Below the pieces are notes generated by a model, which had not been told where the DNA came from, did no database searches, and saw only the letters and a list, made by a program, of their open reading frames with translations. The translations under genes and the position numbers were made by a program. From NCBI GenBank assembly GCA_964467935.1, contig CAYYKK010000061.1:1-28644 (forward strand): DNA of 28,644 nucleotides, given 5' to 3'. Shown in pieces: positions 18,023-27,000 of this stretch (its first letter is position 1; each line of letters starts with the position of its first letter). This stretch comes from CAYYKK01 sp964467935 (GTDB lineage: Bacteria; Myxococcota_A; Polyangia; Polyangiales; Polyangiaceae).

Positions 18023-21000
18023 CGAACCCCCATGCCGAGCTTCTTGCGGAGCTCGAGATAGCCGGGTGACAGAACGAATCGGAGCAGGCTCTTGGCGCGC
18101 TCGTTCTCTCGCACCAGAGCCGTCATGTCGTTGCGCGGGGCCTTGAGGACCTCGCTCAGCACGAGCGACACGTCGCCCGCCGCGATCGCCGCCATGCGAT
18201 CGATCGATCGCCTCGCCGAGCCCGCCCACTCCTTCGGGTCCTGCCCGCTCTGCGCGAAGCGCTGGCAGACGTCCTGGGCGGCCTTCTTCACCTTGCGCGA
18301 GATCTCCTTGTGCACGGCGCGCGAGACCTCGCCGAAGACCGCGTAGCCGGGGTTCGGGATGGCGACGCCGACCTCGTTGCACACCGCGATGACGCACGAC
18401 GCGATCGCCGCGTCGTCGCGCGTGCGGAGCGCGCAGATGCCGCGGCGAAGCGCGAAGACCTCGCGCGCCACGGCGGACCGCGCCTGCGGCGAGAACGGCG
18501 CCGTGATCTCGGAGCCGACGACGAGCGCCGGCACCTCGCCCGCGACGCCTTGCACGCCCTGAGGATCGGGACCTCCCACGTAGAGCTCGAAGTCCGTCTC
18601 GAAGCCGAGCGCGCCCATCCACTCGGCGACGGCGAGACGGATCGGAGGTCCGCCCTTCGCGTCGACGCGGTTCTTCTTCGTCACGCCGAGCGTGTCGAGC
18701 GACGGCCCGAGCGCCAGCGTCACCGTCTCCGCGATGACGGCGAACAGCTCGGCGACGGGGCCCGTGTCCGCGGGATCGGCGATCTCCGCGAGCGCGCGCC
18801 CGTCGAGCACGATCTGAGGGCGCGTCGGGAGCTTCGAGTCGATGATGGCGAGCTCTTCGGAGAGCCCGCGGTCGGGCTTGCCGAGGGCGATCATCACGCC
18901 GAGCGTCGTCTGCCGCAGCGCCGAGTCCTGCTGCGCCTGCGCGATCTTGGCGAGGAGCGAGACGCGCTCGAGGTCGGCCGGCGTCTTCGCGAGCGTGTCG
19001 ATGAGCTTCTGCTTGCCGCGCGAGAGCGCGCGCGAACGGAAGCCGCCGTCGAACGCCGTCGCGAGCACCAGCTCGAGCGCCTCGGGATCGTCGGGGACCT
19101 CGTCGAGGAGCTTCTCCACGGCGGGACCGGCCTTCACGGGATCGAGCACCTTGTCGCGCCAGATCGCCATCGCGAGGCGCGCGGCCTCGACCCGCCCCGC
19201 CGCCTCGGGGCGTTCGGACATGAGTTGCTCCAGCATCGAAGTTGCCTCTGCCCACGCGCCGGTGCGCGCCGCCGCGCGGGCCAACCGCTCGCGGACGGGC
19301 AGGGTCGAGAGCCCCTCGCGGTGGAGGTTCACGAGCACCTCGAGCGCCTTCTCGGGCTCACCGAGCTTGTTCTCGTAGAGGTCGCAAGCGGTGATGCCCG
19401 AGACGAGTCGCTCCTGCTTCGGCGCGTCGGGGATCGTCGAGAGGCGCGCCATGATCGGCGCGGCCTCCGCGAAGGCGCCTTTCTGGATGCAGATCGTCCC
19501 GGCGAGGGCGAGCGCGCCGACGTGGTCGGGTTCGAGCATCGTGACGTTCTCGAGCGCCGCGAGCGCGCCGTCGGAGTCCCCGCGCTTCTGGAGCACGCGG
19601 GCCCGCTCCCAAAAGAGCTTCGCGATCTCGGTCTCGTCCTCCGCGACGTCGAGGCGCTTCGCGATGAGATCGAGGAGCCGATCGTCCTCCTTGCGACCAC
19701 GCACGCGCCGGAAGAGCTTGTCGAACGCCTGGTCGGCGCGCGGGTTGCGCTCGAAGGCGCGCTCGAGCGCGATCTCCGCGTCGTCGTGCGCGTCGGTCTT
19801 CTCCAAGAGAAGGAGCCCCGCGGCCTCCCAGAAGTGACCGCCGCGCGCGTCGTCTTTGGCCAGCGCGCCGAGCTGCGCACCGGCGAGGGCCGTTTGGAGC
19901 GCGTCGCCCTCCGCTTCGGCGGCCGCGCGAACGCCCTCCCACGCGGCGAGATCCTCTGGGCGCGCCTCGACGACCGCCTTGAACGCCTCGAGCGCGCGCG
20001 ACGTGTTGCCCGCGGCGAGATCGGACCAAGCCGCGAGCGCGATGGCGTCGAGCTGCGCCTCCGGTCCGAGCGCGTCGCCGAGCCCGTGGAGGGCCGCGGC
20101 GCGCCGTCGCGGATCGCTGCCGGGCGGAGCGAGCTCGACGTTCATCAGGCGCACGGGCGCCTCGTCGGAGTCGATGAGCGGGTGCAGCACGCCGGGCTGC
20201 CCGAAGAGCGCGACCACCGCGGCGGAGGCCTGCATCGCCGCGCCCGCCGGACCGGCGAGGTGGTGCTTCATGGCGTCGCGAGCGCGCACCTCCGCGCCTG
20301 CGTCTCCCGCGCGCAGCGCCGAGCCGAGCCACTCGAGCGAGACCGGCAACGTGGGCTCCACGTCGAACCATTGCTCCGCCGTCGAGAGCGCCGCGGACGC
20401 GTCGCGATCCACGTCGCGGGCGACACGGTGCCGCTCGGCTCGCGCGATGCGCGCGCCGTCGCTCCCCTGCGCTTCGAGCAGCTCGAGCGCGGCCGCGGTA
20501 GGCTCGCGTCCGTCGTCGGCGTCGACCGGCGAGAGCGGCGCCCACGCGAGGCGCCCGAGCGCCGCGGCGACCGCGAGATCGTCGGTCGCCGAAGACTCCG
20601 CGGCCTCGAGCGCGGCGCGCGCGTCGTCGGCGTCGCCCCCCGCGCGTGACCAGGCGACCTCGAGCGTGAAGCGCTCGATCGCCGCGACCGTCGGATCGGC
20701 GCCGGCTTGCACGGCGGCGTCGATCGCGGCGCGGCGCCCCTCGAGCGAGTCCGCGTCGACACCGCGTCGGGCCCAAGTGAGCAGGGCGCTCGACGCGCGT
20801 GGCATCGCCTCGCGCGCGGCCTCCATTTCGTCGACCGCGAGCGCGCGCTCGCCGCCGCGCCACAGGAGCAGCGCAGCCTCGACGTGCAGGGCCGCCGCGA
20901 GATCGGGCTCGCCGCTCGCGCTCGCGCACGCCGAGAGGACCTGCGCTGCGCCCACGGGGTTCGACGCCTCGCCGAGGAGCTCCGCGAGGAACACGGCGAC

Positions 21001-22836
21001 CACCTCGTCCGCCGGGGAGGCTTGGTGCAGGGCGACGAGGCGCTCGCTCGCGCCCGCCATGTCGCCCCCTTGCGCCGCGCGCAGCGCCGCCGCGAGCGTC
21101 AGCCCGCGCGCGATGCTCGGATCGGACTCGGTCGAAGAGAGCGCGTCGAGCGCCTTCGGGTCGCGGGCCGCGCGCTCTCCCTCGGCCGGCGCGACGAGGC
21201 CGAGCGCGAACGCGGCGAGCGCGCGCCCGAGCCACCCCGAGCGCGCGAACGCGCCTTCGCCCTGGGCCGTGCCGAGCTTGTGGAACGCGTCCTCGGCGCC
21301 CGAGACGTCTCCTCGGAGGAGTCGGCTCCGACCGAGCTCGAACCAGAGGCTCGCCGTCTCGTCCGCTTCGGCCCCCGCGACGAGCAGCCGCTTGGTCGCC
21401 TCCTCGAACCACGCCGCGTCTCCGGAGATCGACGCGAACGCGCGGCCGAGGCGCGCGACGGCGGCCGCCGGGAGCCCGAGCGCCGCGGCTTGCGAGAGCG
21501 ACGCCTTCGCGGCCTGCGTGTCCTTCGCCAGACACGCGAAGACGTACCCGGCGAGCGCGAACGCACGGGCCTTCGCGCCCTGCGTCTGGAAGGTCTCTGC
21601 GGTGGCTTCGAGCGCGCTCGCGAGCGCGGCGGGCTCCTCGCCGTCGCTCAGCAGATCGAGCTCGATGGCGCGGGCGGGGATGCACTTCGGATCGGCCTCG
21701 AGCGCGCTCTTCAGCGCGCCGACGGCGGCGGCGCGATCGTTGGCGGCGGCCGAGGCCTCGGCGACGCGGAGCCAGAGCGACGCGGCGTTCGAAGCCGTGG
21801 CCCCCCGCGTCAGCTCGGCGCTCGCGACGGCGGCGGCCGCCTCGAGATCGCCCTGGGCCTCGAGCGAGGCGAGCCGGGCACGCGCGATGACGCTCGACGA
21901 GGGGACGCGCTTCGCGGCCTGCGCGAGCATCGCGTTGGCGCCCTCGGGGTCGCCGAGCTTGCGACGGATCTCCGCCGCGCGCAGCCACGCATCCGCCGCG
22001 AACTCCGGGGTGCGCATGAACCGAGGCACGCCGATCTCCTCGCCGCGTCCCTCGTCGTCGATCACCTCGGCGATGAGCTCGGCCTGGCCCTCGAGCGCGC
22101 GCGAGAGCACCTCGAGATCGTCTCCTGCGACGCGCTCGAGCACGAGGCGCGTCTGAAACCGAGCGCGACCTTCGAGCGCGGCCGCGGCGTCGAGGAACTC
22201 GTACGCCCGCGCCTGCTGATCGACCTTCGCGGAGAGCTCCGCGAGCTGGATGAAGAGGAGCGCCTTGTAGGTCTGATCACCGACGAGCCCCGCGCGCGCC
22301 TCGATCGCGCGCATCACGCCGGCCGTGTCGCCCGCTTCGGCGGCGAGGAGCTCGAGCTCGAGCCAGCTCGTCGCGTCGTCCGGGCTCTCCGCGACGGCCT
22401 CCTCGAGCTTCGCCCGCGCCTCGTCCTTGTTCTTGTCGTGCTCGAGCAGGACGATCGCGTGCTCCCAGAGGGCGCGCGCGCGATCCTCGGCGGACTCCGC
22501 GCCGCGCACCATCGCGTCGAGGAGCTTCGCCAAGTTCTTGTACGACTTGCGACGCCCGAGGATGCGGACGAGCGCCTCGAGCGGCTCGCGGAAGTGCGCG
22601 TCGGCGTTGAACGCGGCGAGGTAGTCGCGGGCCGCGACGGGCTCCTCGCCTTGCGCCTCGTGATCGACGCCGGTCTCGTGGAGGAGCAAGGCCTGCATCG
22701 CCTTGTCCTCGGTGGCTTCGATCTCCTCGCGGAGCCTCGTCAAGTGGGAGGCTCTGGCATACTTGCCCGTGTCCGGGGCTCCGGGAGCGACCGCTGCGTC
22801 GGCAGCCTCGGCCCCAGGCGTATTGTGGACGGTCAT
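18019..22836 (-). CDS. Giant TPR protein, paralogous C-terminal domain (1605 residues)
   Basis: The protein is almost entirely helical TPR/HEAT-like repeat (residues about 30-1330), with units such as A-L-E-A-F-K-A-V-V-E-A-R-P-E-D. The last 265 residues form a domain related to that of the next gene: A-V-A-R1458-E1459-V-F-A-L-R-R-G lies where an M48 HExxH helix would be, and the end S-L-L-R-F-V-L-S-P-G-Y-L-E-L-R matches the partner's D-L-I-V-F-S-V-S-D-H-Y-S-D-A-R. Both catalytic histidines are absent. ATG 22836 was preferred because GCGGAG lies just upstream; a TTG at 22854 in the same frame is the alternative. The stop overlaps the next gene's GTG by 4 bases, so the two are probably made together and may form a complex. 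No signal peptide or membrane span is seen. Confidence 0.86.
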   Translation of the reverse strand: MTVHNTPGAEAADAAVAPGAPDTGKYARASHLTRLREEIEATEDKAMQALLLHETGVDHEAQGEEPVAARDYLAAFNADAHFREPLEALVRILGRRKSYKNLAKLLDAMVRGAESAEDRARALWEHAIVLLEHDKNKDEARAKLEEAVAESPDDATSWLELELLAAEAGDTAGVMRAIEARAGLVGDQTYKALLFIQLAELSAKVDQQARAYEFLDAAAALEGRARFQTRLVLERVAGDDLEVLSRALEGQAELIAEVIDDEGRGEEIGVPRFMRTPEFAADAWLRAAEIRRKLGDPEGANAMLAQAAKRVPSSSVIARARLASLEAQGDLEAAAAVASAELTRGATASNAASLWLRVAEASAAANDRAAAVGALKSALEADPKCIPARAIELDLLSDGEEPAALASALEATAETFQTQGAKARAFALAGYVFACLAKDTQAAKASLSQAAALGLPAAAVARLGRAFASISGDAAWFEEATKRLLVAGAEADETASLWFELGRSRLLRGDVSGAEDAFHKLGTAQGEGAFARSGWLGRALAAFALGLVAPAEGERAARDPKALDALSSTESDPSIARGLTLAAALRAAQGGDMAGASERLVALHQASPADEVVAVFLAELLGEASNPVGAAQVLSACASASGEPDLAAALHVEAALLLWRGGERALAVDEMEAAREAMPRASSALLTWARRGVDADSLEGRRAAIDAAVQAGADPTVAAIERFTLEVAWSRAGGDADDARAALEAAESSATDDLAVAAALGRLAWAPLSPVDADDGREPTAAALELLEAQGSDGARIARAERHRVARDVDRDASAALSTAEQWFDVEPTLPVSLEWLGSALRAGDAGAEVRARDAMKHHLAGPAGAAMQASAAVVALFGQPGVLHPLIDSDEAPVRLMNVELAPPGSDPRRRAAALHGLGDALGPEAQLDAIALAAWSDLAAGNTSRALEAFKAVVEARPEDLAAWEGVRAAAEAEGDALQTALAGAQLGALAKDDARGGHFWEAAGLLLLEKTDAHDDAEIALERAFERNPRADQAFDKLFRRVRGRKEDDRLLDLIAKRLDVAEDETEIAKLFWERARVLQKRGDSDGALAALENVTMLEPDHVGALALAGTICIQKGAFAEAAPIMARLSTIPDAPKQERLVSGITACDLYENKLGEPEKALEVLVNLHREGLSTLPVRERLARAAARTGAWAEATSMLEQLMSERPEAAGRVEAARLAMAIWRDKVLDPVKAGPAVEKLLDEVPDDPEALELVLATAFDGGFRSRALSRGKQKLIDTLAKTPADLERVSLLAKIAQAQQDSALRQTTLGVMIALGKPDRGLSEELAIIDSKLPTRPQIVLDGRALAEIADPADTGPVAELFAVIAETVTLALGPSLDTLGVTKKNRVDAKGGPPIRLAVAEWMGALGFETDFELYVGGPDPQGVQGVAGEVPALVVGSEITAPFSPQARSAVAREVFALRRGICALRTRDDAAIASCVIAVCNEVGVAIPNPGYAVFGEVSRAVHKEISRKVKKAAQDVCQRFAQSGQDPKEWAGSARRSIDRMAAIAAGDVSLVLSEVLKAPRNDMTALVRENERAKSLLRFVLSPGYLELRKKLGMGVR

Positions 22837-22953
22837 CGACTCCGCTCTCGTCAATCAGGCACTCGGAACGCGGTACGGCAGGTCGGTGAGAGTAGCGACG
22901 AAGCTCGGCCAGAGTAAAGCGACCTGCCGAGGAGCCGAGCGGCTGTCGCGCGC

Positions 22954-22973
22954 ACCACGTGGTCACACGTGAC
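22954..22973. promoter_or_regulatory. Paired CACGTG sites upstream of the giant TPR genes
   Basis: Two CACGTG hexamers begin at 22956 and 22966, exactly 10 bp apart, so they face the same side of the helix. The first is the centre of the palindrome ACCACGTGGT (22954-22963). The second lies in GTCAC-ac-GTGAC (22962-22973). The site is about 120 bases before the TPR start in the 175-base gap after the small gene at 23012. A DNA-binding dimer or tandem dimers could use it. No regulator is suggested by the neighbours. Confidence 0.35.
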
Positions 22974-23011
22974 ACCGTCGCGCGCCGAGGGCTCCTCGCC
23001 GATCGCGCCGG

Positions 23012-23302
23012 TCACGACAGCGTCTGGTCGAGCTTCTCGTTGACTTTCGACTCGACGGTGCCCTTCATCGCGCGCAGCAGGAACGGCAGATCGATCTCGA
23101 CGCGGATGCTGGTCGCCGCGACGCTCACCTGACCGCTGGCGCCCTTCGCGAGCCCGCCCGGCGCATCGAATTTGATGTTGTCGCCGTCCCAGCGCCACTC
23201 GATGCCGAGTTTGTCCTTCATGCCGTTGGCGAGCGCCTCTGCCTTCTGCTTCGCGGCCTCGACGCCGAGGTTGTGGCTGCGCTTGATGTCGATCGTGGCC
23301 AT
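23012..23302 (-). CDS. Polyhydroxyalkanoic-acid-system family small protein
   Basis: The 96-residue protein matches the pattern of the family named after polyhydroxyalkanoate granule proteins (PF09650): I-D-I-K-R-S-H-N-L-G near the start, then A-K-x-K-A-E-A-L-A and W-R-W-D-G-D-N-I-K-F-D, and a final helix after D-L-P-F-L-L-R. The biochemical role of the family is unsettled, and many members occur far from PHA genes, so granule binding should not be assumed. AGGAAAGGAAG about 10-20 bases before the ATG serves as ribosome binding site. It lies 33 bases after the parvulin-like gene in the same direction, so the two are probably co-transcribed. Confidence 0.85.
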   Translation of the reverse strand: MATIDIKRSHNLGVEAAKQKAEALANGMKDKLGIEWRWDGDNIKFDAPGGLAKGASGQVSVAATSIRVEIDLPFLLRAMKGTVESKVNEKLDQTLS

Positions 23303-23335
23303 GAGACGGTGCTTCCTTTCCTGGGCGGTGAGCCC

Positions 23336-23938
23336 TCACTCGATTCGCTTGAAGACGACGTAGCCCCGCGGGCTGTCGACCGGGTCGGAGACCTCGCCCA
23401 CCCCGAGGCTGAAGAGCACGTACTCGGGTCCGGGCTCGAGGACGTTGCGCGGCATGCTGCCGAAGTCCTCGCCGGAGCCTTTGTCGCCCTGCGCGACGGC
23501 GGCTTTGAAGTCGGTCTTGGCGAGCGACGCTAGCTGCTTCGCGAGGGCGAGCGCATCCTCTTTCGACCGGGCTCCGGGGCCCGAGCCCTCGACGCCGCGG
23601 TACTCGACGAGCACGGCGCCGAAGCTCACCGACGCGGGCGCCGCACCGGGCAGGCTCGGCGCGGGCTGTCCGTTCGGGAGCGTCTGGCCGCCCGCGTCGG
23701 CGCTCGCTTGCGGGACGTCGCCGAGGTCGAGGTCGACCCCGGCGTCGAGGTCGAGCCGCGGCGCCGCGACCGTCGGGCTCGGCGACGCGGGCTCCGGCGC
23801 GACGGCGACCGCGGAGCTCACCGCCGCGGGCGGCTTGGCCCGACCAGCGACGGGCACGGCGGGCCGCGCCCTCGCGACCACCACGCCGATGGCGACCGCG
23901 ACCAGCGCGACGAACACGAGCGCAGTCCACCGCTGCAT
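23336..23938 (-). CDS. Membrane-anchored parvulin-like (PpiC) protein lacking the active-site histidines
   Basis: From ATG 23938 the protein has 200 residues. Residues 5-22 are an uncleaved signal anchor (R3 before it), residues 23-103 an Ala/Pro/Val/Asp-rich linker, and residues about 104-200 a parvulin-type fold, recognised by A-L-A-L-A-K-Q-L-A, D-F-x-x-x-V-A-Q, F-S-L-G-V-G-E-V-S-D-P-V and R-G-Y-V-V-F-K-R-I-E. Parvulins normally have a histidine in each of the first and last strands; here A108 and V194 occupy those places, so prolyl isomerase activity is doubtful and a substrate-binding role is likelier. The open frame extends upstream to 24070, but that part would overlap the divergent gene's start and is unlike a signal sequence. 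Confidence 0.82.
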   Translation of the reverse strand: MQRWTALVFVALVAVAIGVVVARARPAVPVAGRAKPPAAVSSAVAVAPEPASPSPTVAAPRLDLDAGVDLDLGDVPQASADAGGQTLPNGQPAPSLPGAAPASVSFGAVLVEYRGVEGSGPGARSKEDALALAKQLASLAKTDFKAAVAQGDKGSGEDFGSMPRNVLEPGPEYVLFSLGVGEVSDPVDSPRGYVVFKRIE

Positions 23939-23946
23939 CGCCGAGC

Positions 23947-23952
23947 GCGCTA
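23947..23952 (-). promoter_or_regulatory. Possible -10 box of the parvulin-like gene
   Basis: TAGCGC preceded by TGTGG on the minus strand lies 8 bases before the ATG at 23938. This is the same arrangement as before the lipoprotein at 10594. It would give a nearly leaderless transcript for a run of up to four genes. No -35 box is clear. Confidence 0.3.
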
Positions 23953-24062
23953 CCACACTTTCGAGGCCCCGCGTATCGAAGCGTGCTATTTCTCCGAGTC
24001 CGAGGGCTTCCCCTTGTTCGGGCCAGAGCGGTGGAGCCCGAGCGCACCTCGTGCGGTGAACC

Positions 24063-27000
24063 ATGGTCAAAGTCGAGTGTCCGGGTTGTCAGGCGCCGTA
24101 CGAGATAGACGAGAGACGCATCCCCGCGTCGGGCCTCAAGATGCGCTGCCCGAAGTGCGGCACGAGCGTGCCCGTGGCGAAGCCGGGCGGCGCCGCACCT
24201 CCCGCGTTCGCGCCCGCGCCGGCGGCGCCTGCCCCCGCGCCGATGGCGCCTGCCCCCGCGCCGATGGCGTTGGCCCCTGCGCCGATGGCGTTGGCCCCTG
24301 CGCCGAGCGGAGGCTTCGGTGCGCTCGACGGCTTCGGCGACGAAGGAACGAGCGGCGGCGGCGTCGATCTGCCGGCCCCCGTGATGACCGGCGGCGTCGA
24401 CTTGCCGTCGTTCGCGCCTCGACCCCAAGCCGGAGGTTTCGGTCATCCCGGCGCGCCCCCCTTCGCTCCTCCCTTCGCGCCCGCTGCGCCAGCGGCACCG
24501 AAGGCCCCGAGCGGCGGCGGCGGCTTCGGCGAGATCGACCTGATGAGCGACTTCTCCGGCGGCGCGAGCGCCGGCGGTGAGGTCGACCTGCCCGCGGTGC
24601 AGCCGTCGACGCCGTTCGGGGCGATCGATCTCCCCGCCGCGCGACCGGTGCAGGGCGGGCTCCCCGGCGCCCCGGGCTTCGCGCCCAGCGCCCCGGCCGG
24701 GTCGGACTTCGGCGCGATCGATCTGCCGATGGTGTCCGGCGCCGCGCAGGGCCAGCCCGGGTTCCCGAACGTCGCGCAGCGCGTGCCCCCTCCGCCACCG
24801 GCGGCGGGCTTGCCCTCACCGGCCTTCGGAGCCGGCGCGCAAGCGGGCCTCCCCGCGCCGGCCGGAGGCGGCGCCGGGCTCCCGGCGCTCGGCGGTCAGC
24901 GCGCGGGCCTCCCCGCCCTCGGCGACAACGCGGGCCTGCCCGCGCTCGGCGGTCAGGCCGGGTTGCCCTCGCTCGGAGGCGGCGGCGGTCTCCCCGCGCT
25001 CTCGGGCGGCGGCTTGCCCGCGCTCTCGGGCGGCGGCCTCCCGGCCGTGAGCGGCGGCGGCCTCCCGGCGGTCGGCGGCGGAGGCCTCCCCGCGCTCGGG
25101 GGCGGAGGCCTGCCGGCGCTCGGCGGCGAAGGACTCCCCTCGGTGGGCGGAGGTCTGCCGGCGCTCGGCGGCTCGCTCCCTTCCCCCGGCGGCTCGCTCC
25201 CTTCGCTCGGCGGGCAGCTGCCTTCTCACCAAGGCGCATCGCTGCCCTCGCTCGGCGGCTCTCTCCCCGCCGGCGTGGACGCGTTCCCTACCGTCGGCGG
25301 CCAGCTGCCGATGACGTCGGGTGCGGGCCTGCCTGCGTTCAGCGGCGCCGGCCTGCCGTCGGTCTCGGAGGCGGGTCTCCCATCGATGACGGGGGACGGC
25401 GGCGACGGCGGGCTCATCATGGGCGTCGGCGGCGAGGACCTCGAGATGCCGCTGCCCGGCGGTGGAGGGCTCGCGCCGACCGCCACCGGAACGCGGCCAC
25501 GACCCAAGGCCGACGCCTGGGACGAGCTCTCCGGCCCGCCGAAGAAGTCGAACGCGATCCGCTACATCGCGGGCGTGCTCGCGGTCGTGGGGCTCGGCGG
25601 CGCGGCGCTCTCGTTCGCGCCGAAGATCGGCCCGTTCGGCGCCTACCTCGTCAGCGACACGCTGAACTCGAAGAAGTACGCGGAGGCGCTCGCGACGCTG
25701 CGCAAGGAGAGCCAGGCGTCGCTCGACGGCGACGCCATCACCTCCTACGCGACGGCGATCCAGAAGGCCGACGCGGCGCACGTCGCCGCCCCGCGCCACG
25801 ACGACACCGCCGCGTATGGCGCCTACCTGATCTACGAAAAGAGCCTTCGCTTCGGCCGCGAGGCAGGCGGCGAGGCGAAGGCGAAGGGTCTGCTCACCGG
25901 CGTCGACGCGAGCAAGGGCAGCAACGTGGTCGCGATGGCGAAGGCCGCCGAAGCGGCCTTGGCGGGTCAGGTCGATGCGGCGCGCGAGCAAGCGCGCGCG
26001 GTCGCGGCCAAGGCGCCGACCGACATCGACGCGCTCGTCCTCGTCGGCGAAATCGAGCTCTTCGGCAAGGCACCCGCGAAGGCGATCGACGCCTTCACCA
26101 AGGCCGTCACCGCGCACAAGTCGGCGCGTACCCTCTTCGGGCTCGCGCGCGCGCAGATGGCCGCGGACAAGCTCTCCGAGGCCGAGGCGACGGCGAAGAG
26201 CGTCCTCGAGATCGCGCCGAACCACGTGGGCGCGCGCATCATGCTCGGGTCGATCGCCGGCGACGCGGGCAACCGTGAGGGCGAGGCGCTCGATCTGCTA
26301 CAGAAGGTGGTGCGCGACCCGACCATCCGCGCGCAAGCGAGCGACGCCGAGCTCGTCGACGCCTACACGTTGCTCGGCAAGCTCCACCTCGCGGCGACGC
26401 GGTTGTCGCAAGCGGAGGAGGCGTTCGCGGCCGCCCTGAAGCTCAACCCGCAGGCCATCGCGGGCCTCGTCGGCAACGGAGAGCTGCTCTACCGATCGGG
26501 CCGGTACTCGGAGGCGGAGACGCGCTTCAGCACGGCGCGCACGGCGGACGAGTCGAACCTCGACGCGAAGATCGGCGTCGCGAAGACCTGGCTCGCGCTC
26601 GAGCGCGCCAAGGAAGCGAAGGATCTGCTGGTGCAGGTCATCGCCACCGATCCGAAAGACTCGCGCGCGCAGTACTGGCTCGGCCGCGTCGAGGAGTCGC
26701 TCGGTCACAAGAAGGAGGCGCAGGCTGCGTTCGAGAAGGCGATCTCGCTCGCGACCAAGGCCGACGCGGGCGTGACGGCGTACGTCGGCCTGTCTCATCT
26801 GCTCGCGAGCATGGACAAGACCGACGAGGCCACGAAGAAGCTCGCCGAAGCCGCCGAGAAGTACCCGAACAGCGCCGAGCTCTCGAAGGCGCGCGGCGAC
26901 ATCGCGCTCTCCACCGGCAAGTACGAAGACGCCCGCGAGCAGTACGAGCAGGCGCTGAAGAAGAGCAGCGACGATCTCCAGACCATGTTCCAGCTCGGCA

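Noticed and set aside
18196..18211. A 16-base perfect palindrome GCGATCGATCGATCGC.
   Set aside because: It lies inside the giant TPR gene and encodes the ordinary segment R-S-I-D-R-M. It is a run of CGAT and gives no sign of a regulatory role.
18023..19255. Open frame continuing upstream of the 1871-residue TPR protein for about 400 codons.
   Set aside because: It overlaps the other giant TPR gene in another frame and its product is Arg/Gly-rich with no domain, which is what antisense or shifted frames of GC-rich genes give.
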